A stretch of 64,000 nucleotides of DNA from Paenibacillus sp. FSL H8-0548 (GTDB lineage Bacteria > Bacillota > Bacilli > Paenibacillales > Paenibacillaceae): contig NZ_CP152049.1 of NCBI RefSeq assembly GCF_038630985.1, positions 5,786,501-5,850,500 on the forward strand, read 5' to 3'. Numbering within the stretch: the first letter of the stretch is position 1; each line of letters starts with the position of its first letter. This document shows, in pieces, positions 1-9,067 of this stretch. Below the pieces are notes generated by a model, which saw only the letters and a list, made by a program, of their open reading frames with translations, was not told the DNA's origin and did not search any database. The position numbers and the translations under genes are program-made.

Positions 1-1485
1 GCTTATCGTATAATCCATTTGAACCGTGTTTAAATTTGTACTATTCGGAACAAGCAACGTAATGTTCCGGCTAGGGGCATCGATTTTAGCTGCATATCCC
101 CCTATAGTCAATCCGTTCAGTTTCATTTCTTCCTTGGCAAGCACTGTTGCTGTAAATATTTTAGTAGCTGCCGCAATGCCCTTCGTGATTACCGCCGTTA
201 ACGTAACGACACCATTAGCCTGATCGAATGCAGGTCTATTGATGATCCCAGAGCTCGAAATCATATTTGGTTTGTCAGATGACCATACAATCGTTGTTCC
301 ATTAGCCCCATTCGCTGGCAGGCTTAGGTTGCTGACTACTTGTGCTAGCCCCTCTAAAGTGAGTGCCTCCTTCGCATTAGCCACATCCGTACGGTCCAGC
401 TGATCCTGGATTTCTCCTTGATTATCGCCACCAGCATTACCGCTGTCTCCACCATTACCGCCGCTATTATTGCCGCCTGTGCTGCCTCCAGTGTCCCCAT
501 CACCGCTATTCCCACCTGAGGATGGAGGAGGTGCCGGAAGAACCTCCGGTATATCCGGTGTTAAAGAATCCCGAATGACTACTCGCACCCGGCCGTCGCC
601 AACTACATCAATCACTTTCCCACTAATTGTGGCGCTATCGATGAGAATACTATTTTCCCCACCGCCTCTAACATACACATTCCCTTTGACAACAATATTC
701 GAGAGAGTTACCCCTCCTGCCTCAATCCCCTCACCCAAATATAAATCTCCTAGGATGGTCGCATTTTTCAAGCTTATACCCATCCTATTCACAACCAAAT
801 TGCCAGTGAAAATGCCCGTAAATATACCTTGCTCATTCAAAATATAACCAGATACACGATCTAATATCGTAATCGCCTCAGCTAATGTAATCAGTCTCTT
901 AGGTTTTATTTGCCCGTCCTGATAACCTGAGAGATATCCTTCGTTCACCAATAAAGCCATTGCTGGCTTCGCATAATGCGCTATTTCTTGTGAATCTATA
1001 AACTGGTTCAAAGTAGTAGTGGAGGGTGCATCATCCAGATCAGCGTCAAAGCCAAACGCCCGATAAATAATCGCAGCGGCCTCCTGCCGGCTCACCTTCT
1101 GCTCCGCCCTCGCTTCCAACTGCCCCTGCTTATTCCATACCCCCTTCATATAACCGGCAGCCGCAGCCTTAGCTACATCTTCTCTATACCAAGCAGAGCT
1201 TGGCACGTCAGTAAACCTTGTGTAATCTACAGCTATATAATTAAACACAAAATTAATTAAGGCAATGAACTCACCTCTCGTCATTTCCTTATCCGGGTTA
1301 ATCGTGGCGTCTAAACCGACTCTCAATATACCTTGATCGTTCCATTTCTCTAACGCATCAACTGCCCAATGTTTCCCGAAGCTCTCATTCTCATTCTTAT
1401 TTCCTGCTGCTGATCCCAAAGGAATATTCAACATACTAAGACATAAGAGCATGATCAATAACGGGGTAAACCGTCGTTTCAACAT
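1..1485 (-). CDS. SLH-domain surface protein, 3' end outside window
   Basis: This is a secreted protein that continues past the left edge; 495 codons are visible without a stop. It begins MLKRRFTPLLLIML, a signal peptide, after an AGGAGG ribosome site. Unlike the other SLH proteins here its three SLH repeats are N-terminal (about residues 35-210), with motifs such as MTRGEF and VSRQEA. A short stretch resembling a bactofilin-like or parallel-beta region follows (about 215-290, repeated G-x-hydrophobic steps). Then comes a Gly/Asn/Ser-rich linker and an atrophied bacterial Ig-like domain (VANAKEALTLEGLA onward). SLH repeats normally bind pyruvylated cell-wall polymer, so the protein should sit on the wall. 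It lies downstream of, and in the same direction as, the large SLH gene at 1587-5963, with a hairpin between them. The role of the missing C-terminal part cannot be judged. Confidence 0.85.
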   Translation of the reverse strand, partial: MLKRRFTPLLIMLLCLSMLNIPLGSAAGNKNENESFGKHWAVDALEKWNDQGILRVGLDATINPDKEMTRGEFIALINFVFNYIAVDYTRFTDVPSSAWYREDVAKAAAAGYMKGVWNKQGQLEARAEQKVSRQEAAAIIYRAFGFDADLDDAPSTTTLNQFIDSQEIAHYAKPAMALLVNEGYLSGYQDGQIKPKRLITLAEAITILDRVSGYILNEQGIFTGIFTGNLVVNRMGISLKNATILGDLYLGEGIEAGGVTLSNIVVKGNVYVRGGGENSILIDSATISGKVIDVVGDGRVRVVIRDSLTPDIPEVLPAPPPSSGGNSGDGDTGGSTGGNNSGGNGGDSGNAGGDNQGEIQDQLDRTDVANAKEALTLEGLAQVVSNLSLPANGANGTTIVWSSDKPNMISSSGIINRPAFDQANGVVTLTAVITKGIAAATKIFTATVLAKEEMKLNGLTIGGYAAKIDAPSRNITLLVPNSTNLNTVQMDYTIS

Positions 1486-1519
1486 GTATGAATCCTCCTC
1501 GATCATTTCTCATAATAAA

Positions 1520-1561
1520 GAGAAGCTGGAGCCTTAATAACTCAAGGATTTCCAGCTTCTC
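1520..1561 (-). terminator. hairpin terminator after the 1458-residue SLH gene
   Basis: An 11-bp perfect inverted repeat (GAGAAGCTGGA, 1520-1530 and 1551-1561) is followed on the minus strand by TTTATT. It lies between the stop at 1587 and the next start at 1485, so it probably ends or attenuates transcription between the two SLH genes. Confidence 0.7.
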
Positions 1562-1586
1562 ATGTTGGTGCTTTACACGTATACGA

Positions 1587-4500
1587 TTATTGCTTCGCCT
1601 TGTAATCGATTAAAGCCAGGATTAAGGTTACGGCCTCTGCTCTCGTTGTTACCGCATTAGGAGCGAACCTATTGTTGCCTCTTCCCTGGAAGAAGCCTGC
1701 TTCCACTCCAGCTGCTACATAAGGCTTCGCCCATGCAGACACATCTGAAGCATCTGAGAAATTTAGCGCTGCCATCGGATTAACTGGAATCCCAAGCGCA
1801 CGGATAATGACCGCTGCTAATTCCGCACGTGTCATAAACGCATGGACTCGGAAGCTATTATCCTCAAAGCCGTTGAACAATCCTGCATCGACAGCTGCCA
1901 GCACATGACCGCGAGCCCAAGCAGGGATTTGATCAGCATCCTTAAAGGAGATCGAGCTGGAGGTCGCTGTCAGGTCAAGCGCACGACTCAGCATCGCCGC
2001 GAGCTCTCCGCGAGTCACATCTCCATTTGGCTTGAAAGTACCATCCTTATAGCCGTTGACGAAGCCAAGCTCCACAGCCCTTTCGATCGCACTAACAGCC
2101 CAATGGCCTGTAATGTCACTTAACGTAATATCATTCCCGTTCCCAGTATTACTACCGGTTTCACCGCCCGTGCCTCCACCGGTATTTTCACCTGTGTTTC
2201 CGCCTGTGTTTCCTCCGTTATTTCCTCCGTTATTTCCGCCGTTGTTGCCACCAGCAGCTTCCGCTTTCACGGTTACAGTAAATACCTTCGTCATGCTAGC
2301 TTCGCCTTTAGATACCGTTGCGGTAAGCGTCAGCGTTGCATCGCCCTGCGCAGCAGTTGGACGTGTAATCAGCTTGCCATCATTACCAATGTAGGTGCTA
2401 TTCGAGCTCACCCAAGTTATTGCCGTATCGTTCAAGCCCTTTGAAGGCAATGTAATATTGCCCGTTACAGCGCTTGTATCGCCTAAAGTCAGTGCAGTAT
2501 GAGCATCATTAACCTCCGCTATATCCAAGTCCGCAGCATAGTCAGAAGCTTCCCATTGCGGAAGGGCTGCATGAATCACAGAATGTCGCGTTGATAACCC
2601 AGAAAATTGGGCAATTCCTCCCGATAATCCTTCCGAGAATAGCACCGAAACGCTAGAAGCAGCTTCGGTGAGGTTGATTGGTGTCCACACTCCATTGCTC
2701 ATATAATAGCCTGTAAAAGTATCTTCGTTCTTCACGAGCTTTAATTGTGCAGGCAGAGGAATGTATGACCCTGTGACCGCAACAGTAGGTGCTTCATTTC
2801 CTTGACGGCTCTCCATTCTCAGCCTACCCTCAGGGGAGATAGATAGATATACCCAAGAAGCATCTGATGCATTAGAATCGCTCATCATAATGCCAGTACG
2901 ACCATCCAAACCTGCCGCTGCATCTGGAATCTGATACCGGTTCAATGAAACAGACAGCTCATTGATCTTGTCTGCAGCCAATGGTCTATTCACATAAACG
3001 AAATCCTGACTACCCAATCCGGTTCCCGCTGCCTCAACTTGCAGAGCCCCGGAATCCTCCTTGGCGATCCCCCATGCACTACCGTAGGTCGATAGCTTCC
3101 AAGGATCTGTCAAACGATCGACTACGATATCGATCGTCGTTGTATCCGTTCCATCAGCTGTATCAATCTTTATCGTCGCCGTTCCTGGCTTCAATCCTGT
3201 AATTAATCCAGCAGAGCTCACCGTTGCGATCTCTTCATTTAAGCTAGAGAATACCGCATCAGTTAAAGGGAGCAAGCTCCCGCTTCCTTGCCATAAGCCT
3301 ATATTCAATTGGGAAGTAGCATCTACGGCAACGCTTGCCGGTGTTGCCTGAACATGTAAATGCGTACTTAGCTCATGCTCCAAATAGATTTCAAATTCCG
3401 CTATTTGAAATACATAATCCTCATTGTTATCCGGTCTCTGCGTGATGGCTTCAACTTTGACATACCGTGCATTCACGCTGTCGAAGGTAACCTCTTGCGC
3501 TTCGCCTTTGTCTGGCAAGGCAACATCCGTCTGCTTCGCTACCTCTGTCCATATTTGCTTATTCGTGGATACAAGCACCCGATAATCGATCGGGAAGCCT
3601 AAACCGACGGCGAGATTATCATTTCGCGGCCATAGCTTTACTTTATTAACTGGCAATATGCTGCCTAGATCCACACTAATCCATTCGCGCTCGGCAGGCT
3701 GGCTTTTAGCTGGCAGGCTGGTCCATCCACTGTTATTCGAGTCGCCTAATAGCTTGCCATCCACCACATTGTCCTTAAGCCATCCCCATTGGCCAATATC
3801 CGAAGAGGCCTCCACAGGGCGACCAAGTGCAACGTTTAGAAAAGGATTTACCGGATTACTCTCCGGCTGCAGCGTCTCCGGTATCTGAGGTCCATGGAAT
3901 CCCCCCTCGCTTCCAAGGATGACGTATAGCTTACCTTCGCCTGCCTCTAATACGGTTTTAAGCAAACCTGTTTCAGGGTCAAAATCTGTACTTGTTGCTA
4001 GACCCGTCGCATTTGAAATTTCCTCAATACCGCGGACAGATGTATCTAGTGAGAAGCTTAGCTGCTTCGCATCGGTTAACGATTTGTTCACAATCATGAT
4101 ATAGGTTTGCCCATTCGTCTGATGCACAAGATGAGAAATAATTAAATCATCCGATTGTTCCTCTGGCTGGAAGAAAAACGATTTTGGCAAGCTTGGCACG
4201 CCTGCCGGCTTCGAAGGACCCGAATGATACACTTGTACCGCATCCAGGTTGATCAGCGTCTGTCCCAGCTTCGCGATTTTCCCATTGATCTGTTGAAATG
4301 GTACGTATAGGTCTGTTTTATTACCAGCTGCATCTATAATTGCATCCGTGAACGCCTCTGTGCGCTCAGTTGGTGTCCAATACGTAAACCATACGAGACT
4401 TTTCATTCCATACGCCATGTTGGCATAGGCCAAATAATCCATTTCTGTAGCAATAGGCCTTCTTAATCCTCCTGGGATACCGATGGACTGCAGATAGGAG

Positions 4501-5963
4501 GAGGTTTTCACACCATACTCCAATCCCGTCTTGCGAATGATTTCTAGATTGCTGAAATAAGTACCACTAAAGCTATTGCCCATTAGCAGCGGATAATTAT
4601 CGAAAGATAAATATTTTAAGTTTTGAGGTCCAGCCTTCTCCACCCATGCTCTGACATAATTATGTTCGTAACCAGCAACGGCTTGTTCTGGAAGCAAGTT
4701 TACGTAAGGTACCCGATCCGGGTCAACAGCGAGGATTTTGCCATACCTGTCTGCTGCTGCTTGTAGTCCCCCAACCCCTGGCTCATCCTGGATGTAATAT
4801 CCACTAGTCGCCGGATGATCCATATACGTTTGCACCATTTCCTGAATCTGCCGATCTGACCCATTAACACGAGTATCAGCAACGGACACCTTCAGCCCAT
4901 TTGCCTCTGCCAGTTCCAGCATTTCGAGATTTTTCTCCTCGGAGTCGAGTCCCCCGCCGATAACATTCTCAACATCGGTCACATTCGCTTCCTTGATATA
5001 TTTATACTGCTCATCATTCGTGAACTCCCATGTCGGCGGCCAGAAAATTCCGATTTTGAATGAATCAGGCTCGGCTACACGCGCGATCTTTGCCTTCACC
5101 GTTACGGAGAATTCCCGCACCTGCGATTCCTGTCCTCTCTTAACAAGCGCTTCAAGCACTACAGACGCATCAGGCTCGCCTGCTTCCGGTCGTTTAACAA
5201 TAATACCCTCGGCATTCAAATAGCTTGGATTCAAGCTAACCCAGCTAATATTGGATGCCTCCCCGCCAAGGCTGGGCAAGTATAAATTTTTGTATATTGC
5301 CGTTAGATTTCCCAGATCGATTGCTGCTGCATCCGCAGCAACGGCTTCAGCGTCATTTAATGCGCTAGCCGACTGGAATACTTCAATTTCACGGAATTGC
5401 ATAACGTATTGATTCCAATCATCCGCGACTAGCTTAGTCGCTATAACACGGACATATCGAGCTCCGTCTTTGTTGAAATCAATCGTTTGCTGCAGTCCTG
5501 TTGTTGGAGACGGATAGTTCGTATGAACAGCCTTATCGATCCACGTCGTCTTATCGGCTGAGATCTGGACCTTGAAATCTACCGGATAGCCGACTCCTTT
5601 GCTAATCGTTCCGCCATCGTTGCGAGGCCAAAGTACAATCTGATCTACCTGATACTGTGAACCGAGATCAATCATGACCCAGACTGGATTGTTAGCAGAC
5701 GGTTGGTTCGTGGTCGGCGACGAGGTCCAGCCATTGGCAACAGAACCTGTTGCTCTTGGGCCAGTCTTATCCCCATCAACCAGATTCGTAAGGCCCCAGC
5801 CCTCATTGGCCATTTCATAGCTCGATACCGCTGTTACCGTCCTACCGAGGGCTAGATTAATAGGTTGAGCTTCCGCCGCATGTATAACGCCTATTGGAAA
5901 TAATGCAATGATCATACTAAATGCTAGTAATAGTGCTAGTGGTGTCTTCCCATACTTTCTCAT
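1587..5963 (-). CDS. multidomain SLH surface protein with glycosidase-like barrel
   Basis: This is a 1458-residue secreted protein, probably a wall-bound carbohydrate-active enzyme. Visible in order: signal peptide (1-29); F5/8 type C (discoidin) domain (about 35-197); atrophied Ig-like domain (200-295); a TIM-barrel-like region (about 300-620); a second discoidin domain (about 705-850); a Big_2 Ig-like domain; a lectin/LamG-like segment; another atrophied Ig-like domain; a Gly/Asn linker; and three C-terminal SLH repeats (motifs VTRGEL, MTRAEL, TTRAEA). In the barrel, YYIQDEPG (E394) and LSFDNYP (D455) look like active-site strands of clan GH-A or GH42-like hydrolases, but I cannot assign a family. 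The start follows AGGAGG-7-ATG. The gene lies downstream of a sugar-binding lipoprotein, which supports polysaccharide binding or cleavage. The enzymatic role is inference; the domain layout is clear. Confidence 0.85.
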   Translation of the reverse strand: MRKYGKTPLALLLAFSMIIALFPIGVIHAAEAQPINLALGRTVTAVSSYEMANEGWGLTNLVDGDKTGPRATGSVANGWTSSPTTNQPSANNPVWVMIDLGSQYQVDQIVLWPRNDGGTISKGVGYPVDFKVQISADKTTWIDKAVHTNYPSPTTGLQQTIDFNKDGARYVRVIATKLVADDWNQYVMQFREIEVFQSASALNDAEAVAADAAAIDLGNLTAIYKNLYLPSLGGEASNISWVSLNPSYLNAEGIIVKRPEAGEPDASVVLEALVKRGQESQVREFSVTVKAKIARVAEPDSFKIGIFWPPTWEFTNDEQYKYIKEANVTDVENVIGGGLDSEEKNLEMLELAEANGLKVSVADTRVNGSDRQIQEMVQTYMDHPATSGYYIQDEPGVGGLQAAADRYGKILAVDPDRVPYVNLLPEQAVAGYEHNYVRAWVEKAGPQNLKYLSFDNYPLLMGNSFSGTYFSNLEIIRKTGLEYGVKTSSYLQSIGIPGGLRRPIATEMDYLAYANMAYGMKSLVWFTYWTPTERTEAFTDAIIDAAGNKTDLYVPFQQINGKIAKLGQTLINLDAVQVYHSGPSKPAGVPSLPKSFFFQPEEQSDDLIISHLVHQTNGQTYIMIVNKSLTDAKQLSFSLDTSVRGIEEISNATGLATSTDFDPETGLLKTVLEAGEGKLYVILGSEGGFHGPQIPETLQPESNPVNPFLNVALGRPVEASSDIGQWGWLKDNVVDGKLLGDSNNSGWTSLPAKSQPAEREWISVDLGSILPVNKVKLWPRNDNLAVGLGFPIDYRVLVSTNKQIWTEVAKQTDVALPDKGEAQEVTFDSVNARYVKVEAITQRPDNNEDYVFQIAEFEIYLEHELSTHLHVQATPASVAVDATSQLNIGLWQGSGSLLPLTDAVFSSLNEEIATVSSAGLITGLKPGTATIKIDTADGTDTTTIDIVVDRLTDPWKLSTYGSAWGIAKEDSGALQVEAAGTGLGSQDFVYVNRPLAADKINELSVSLNRYQIPDAAAGLDGRTGIMMSDSNASDASWVYLSISPEGRLRMESRQGNEAPTVAVTGSYIPLPAQLKLVKNEDTFTGYYMSNGVWTPINLTEAASSVSVLFSEGLSGGIAQFSGLSTRHSVIHAALPQWEASDYAADLDIAEVNDAHTALTLGDTSAVTGNITLPSKGLNDTAITWVSSNSTYIGNDGKLITRPTAAQGDATLTLTATVSKGEASMTKVFTVTVKAEAAGGNNGGNNGGNNGGNTGGNTGENTGGGTGGETGSNTGNGNDITLSDITGHWAVSAIERAVELGFVNGYKDGTFKPNGDVTRGELAAMLSRALDLTATSSSISFKDADQIPAWARGHVLAAVDAGLFNGFEDNSFRVHAFMTRAELAAVIIRALGIPVNPMAALNFSDASDVSAWAKPYVAAGVEAGFFQGRGNNRFAPNAVTTRAEAVTLILALIDYKAKQ

Positions 5964-5996
5964 GATTAATCCTCCTAATCGTTTAAGTTATAGAGA

Positions 5997-6020
5997 AGGA
6001 CATACCTATCGGTATGCCCT
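5997..6020 (-). terminator. intergenic hairpin, possible attenuator
   Basis: A 10-bp stem with one G-T pair and a GATA loop lies between the binding-protein stop (6045) and the SLH-enzyme start (5963). The minus-strand tail is only moderately T-rich, so partial read-through into the SLH gene is more likely than a full stop. Confidence 0.45.
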
Positions 6021-6044
6021 CATCCTCCTTGCAAGCAGGTATGA

Positions 6045-7364
6045 TTACTTAGCCGCATCCGCCCAAGCTTTATCCATATTCTCTAGCATCACTGCAGGTG
6101 TAATTGCCTTTAGATAGACGCCCTGTGCCGAGGTCATCATTTCCGTAGTTGCTGCACCGCCGTAGAGCCATCCTTGATCCAAGAACGGATAGCTATTGCC
6201 TTGAGCAACAACCGCAGCAATTTCATTAAACGCTTCATCGATATCGCCTGTTTCTCCATTGATCGTCATGAAGCCTTGTTGACTCTTCGTCCATAGCTTC
6301 TGGTTATCCGCTTGGCTCCAGAATTCCAAATACTTCTTCGCTGCATCCGCCACTTTCGTATCTTTGTTAATCGCGAAAGTTGTTCCAACTGCTGCAGATG
6401 CGATTACGTCTTGACCAGCCGCATTAGAAGGCATAGCGAACATTCCAAGCTTCAGATCTGGGTTCGTTTTCTTAATGCCAGCTAATGACCAGCTGCCGTC
6501 GATGTACATTGCCGCTTTGCCTGTCGCGAATGCTTGTTGCGCTTGGTCAAGGCTCACTCCTGTACTTTTCTCTGTCAGGTAGCCTTTGTCAATGAGAGAA
6601 AACCATTTCGCAACCGTATCATCCCATGCCCCAGTAAATGTTGCTGATCCATCATTCAGCTTCGAATCAAAATCCGGAGTCGGACCATAGACGAGTGATG
6701 GAGCAACAGTGTAGAGTGCAGCGAGCGTCATCCAACCATCGTTATTGCCGATTGCAATTGGCAAAGTGCCGGATTGCTTAATTGCTTCCGAAGCTGCTAG
6801 GAACTCATCCCAATTCGTAGGAGTTGCCAGAGACAGCTTCTCAAAAATCTCTTTGTTGTAGTAAACGCCCATGACGTTCATATCATTAGGAATCGCATAC
6901 ACTTGACCGTCCTGTGAAGTAGACTTCAATGCAGCAGCAGTGAAATTGGATATCCAAGATTCTCCTGAAAGATCCATTAGATAGCCTGCTTTACCGTAAG
7001 AGATAACATCTGACAAACCTGGATGCATCAGGATGACGTCAGAAGCATCGCCTGCTGCGAACCGAGTCTTAATGAAATCCTTGAACTGTCCACCCGGCAT
7101 TCCTTCATATACAACTTTAATCTCAGGGTTCTCACTCATAAATTTCTCATTCAACTCTGGAATAGCTCCGAGCTCTGTACCGGATTTAAATCCAGTTACC
7201 TTCAGAGTCACACTCTCTGCGGGAGCGCTTTCAACAGGAGTCTGCGATGATGATTCCGTTGGCGAAGGACTTGCTGTATTTTTATTGTTGCCACCACCAC
7301 ATGCACTTACGACCATAACCAGCATCATTACAATTGCCAACAAACCTAACCCTTTTCTTTTCAT
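6045..7364 (-). CDS. sugar ABC transporter substrate-binding lipoprotein
   Basis: This 439-residue protein is an extracellular solute-binding protein of the family 1 sugar-binder type. It should capture an oligosaccharide outside the cell for the permeases at 10916-12639. The N-terminus MKRKGLGLLAIVMM ends in a lipobox (VVSACGGG), followed by an Asn/Ser/Thr-rich tether. Length and motifs such as the YAIPNDMNVMGVYYNKEIF region fit the family. The start follows GGAGGT at 6-nt spacing. A 39-bp element about 65 bp upstream is shared with the permease operon, so the two are probably co-regulated although separated by the two-component genes. No importer ATPase is encoded nearby, which is usual where a shared MsmX-type ATPase serves several importers. 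The substrate is unknown. Confidence 0.9.
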   Translation of the reverse strand: MKRKGLGLLAIVMMLVMVVSACGGGNNKNTASPSPTESSSQTPVESAPAESVTLKVTGFKSGTELGAIPELNEKFMSENPEIKVVYEGMPGGQFKDFIKTRFAAGDASDVILMHPGLSDVISYGKAGYLMDLSGESWISNFTAAALKSTSQDGQVYAIPNDMNVMGVYYNKEIFEKLSLATPTNWDEFLAASEAIKQSGTLPIAIGNNDGWMTLAALYTVAPSLVYGPTPDFDSKLNDGSATFTGAWDDTVAKWFSLIDKGYLTEKSTGVSLDQAQQAFATGKAAMYIDGSWSLAGIKKTNPDLKLGMFAMPSNAAGQDVIASAAVGTTFAINKDTKVADAAKKYLEFWSQADNQKLWTKSQQGFMTINGETGDIDEAFNEIAAVVAQGNSYPFLDQGWLYGGAATTEMMTSAQGVYLKAITPAVMLENMDKAWADAAK

Positions 7365-7428
7365 TGTCCTACCTCCAGGATGGATTCTAGTTTCTTCTAC
7401 TTCATCCTAAGAAAAAAAAGCGGTTATG

Positions 7429-7467
7429 GAAATCACTTAAAATTCATGTTTCTTCTCTTATTTTCGG
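7429..7467 (-). promoter_or_regulatory. shared upstream element, copy A
   Basis: This 39-bp stretch matches 12709-12747 at 32 of 39 positions without gaps. It lies about 65 bp upstream of the binding-protein start. The conserved core on the plus strand is taaaattcat followed by a CT-rich tract ending ttttcgg. It is probably a promoter-proximal site for a shared activator, plausibly the YesN-type regulator next door. Confidence 0.6.
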
Positions 7468-7546
7468 AACCTTATCCATTAGCGGGAAAAGCTTTTTGCA
7501 GATACAAAAATAAAGAACTAAACCCTAATAAATCATCCCAAGCCAT

Positions 7547-9067
7547 TTATCCTGATTGGCCTTCTCGATACATCGTTGGGGTCACTTGATATTTTTTACG
7601 AAACAGGGTGCTGAAATATTTTGAGCTCGTATAGCCGACGGACAGACAAACCTCATACATCTTCATGTCCGTTTCCAGCAAAATATGACGTGCTTCCTCC
7701 AAGCGAATATCTGTTAAATAGTCGATAAATTTACGGCCGGCTGTTTCCTTAAACAGTTCACTCAAATAGGTCGGATTAAGATGAACAAATAGTGCCGCTT
7801 GCTCAAGAGAAAATTCAGGGTTCATGAATTCACGCCGCATAATCTCCTTAACCTTGCCAATAATCTTCCGCTCGTCGAATAGATCAGATTTAAATTGAGT
7901 AACTCCCTCGATAAATTGATCAATGGCTAACATTAAGGCTCCTAGGTCACCTGTAAATAACAATTGTCCTGAGAGACGAGTAATTTGTTTGTTTATTTCC
8001 GTTAGCAAGGCAGATTGTGATCTTGAGGTTTGCAGTCCAGCAAAAAAAGCAATAAAACGGAACATACGAGTGAACTTCAACAAAGGATTCTGTTCCCTCG
8101 ACTCCTTTAATTCCAATTGCCATTGTTCGAGCAAATGAATAACGCTCTTCAAGTCGTTCATCTCGATGGAGACCATAAGTTTATTCATTCTTTCTGCCTC
8201 ATCCGACGTATCCAGCTCCTTATGGGACTTTACAATCCGATACATCATTTCCTGCGCTTGCCGAAAGGCAACCGGCAGAAGACACAAATCCTCCATTAGC
8301 TCCCCGTAGCCTGTTAGCGTCAATTGAGTAGACTCTCGTCCGGAGATGCGCTCGCACTGCTCTAAACATCCTTCTAGTGAGGACATATTGCGTACCGCAA
8401 CGAAAGTCATCTCACATACGTTCGATATCGTCACATCGACCACTCGGATAATATTTGAGTCCGCATCATGAGGCTGAGTAAAACAGTAGCTTGCAGGTGG
8501 CGTTACTTGCTTTTCCCCCGGTTCCTCGATGCTGCCATATTGAAAACGAAGAATAATTCCATAACGAATATCCTCCCCATGCAGCCCTTCTGCATCCAAC
8601 AATCGCTCAAGCTCAAAGCAGCTTCCTGCTTTCTGGACGGTCACCCATTCTGCGATTTTTTTCTCCAGCTTCAGCTTCCGACGATGTTCACGCTCAGCAA
8701 GTAAGATCTCCACCTTCCTGAATGCCTCTACGAGCTCGTCCCGTTGAACTGGCTTAAGCAAGTAGTCGGTAGCCCCCGCTCGCATCGCCGATTGAATATA
8801 GGAGAATTTATCATAGCCTGTCAGCATAATTTTATTTACTTCGGGCTTTTCATTGTTTAAACGGAGCGCCAGCTCCAATCCGCTCATTCCGACCATGCCT
8901 ATGTCGATGATTGCCAAATCGGGAGAACAAGCATTCACCTGCTCCAAAGCTTGCTCGGCATCCTCACAGCTTCCGATGACCTCCCAGTGGGGAAGCAATC
9001 TATTCACCATGCTCTTCAATCCTATACGAATGGTTTCCTCATCATCCACGATTAGCAATTTCGGCAT
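7547..9067 (-). CDS. YesN-type response regulator, receiver + AraC HTH
   Basis: This 506-residue cytoplasmic response regulator has an N-terminal receiver domain with acidic pocket VDDEE (8-12), phosphoacceptor D55 in LAIID, and the LLKP lysine motif. A long poorly conserved middle follows, then a C-terminal AraC/XylS double helix-turn-helix (about 400-506: MNPEFSLEQAALFVHLNPTY and VGYTSSKYFSTLFRKKY). It pairs with the YesM-type kinase encoded immediately upstream; the reading frames overlap by 26 bp. GGAGG lies 9 nt before the start. Family members sense extracellular sugar through the partner kinase and activate neighbouring importer and hydrolase genes. The likely targets are the operons that carry the shared 39-bp element. 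Confidence 0.92.
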   Translation of the reverse strand: MPKLLIVDDEETIRIGLKSMVNRLLPHWEVIGSCEDAEQALEQVNACSPDLAIIDIGMVGMSGLELALRLNNEKPEVNKIMLTGYDKFSYIQSAMRAGATDYLLKPVQRDELVEAFRKVEILLAEREHRRKLKLEKKIAEWVTVQKAGSCFELERLLDAEGLHGEDIRYGIILRFQYGSIEEPGEKQVTPPASYCFTQPHDADSNIIRVVDVTISNVCEMTFVAVRNMSSLEGCLEQCERISGRESTQLTLTGYGELMEDLCLLPVAFRQAQEMMYRIVKSHKELDTSDEAERMNKLMVSIEMNDLKSVIHLLEQWQLELKESREQNPLLKFTRMFRFIAFFAGLQTSRSQSALLTEINKQITRLSGQLLFTGDLGALMLAIDQFIEGVTQFKSDLFDERKIIGKVKEIMRREFMNPEFSLEQAALFVHLNPTYLSELFKETAGRKFIDYLTDIRLEEARHILLETDMKMYEVCLSVGYTSSKYFSTLFRKKYQVTPTMYREGQSG

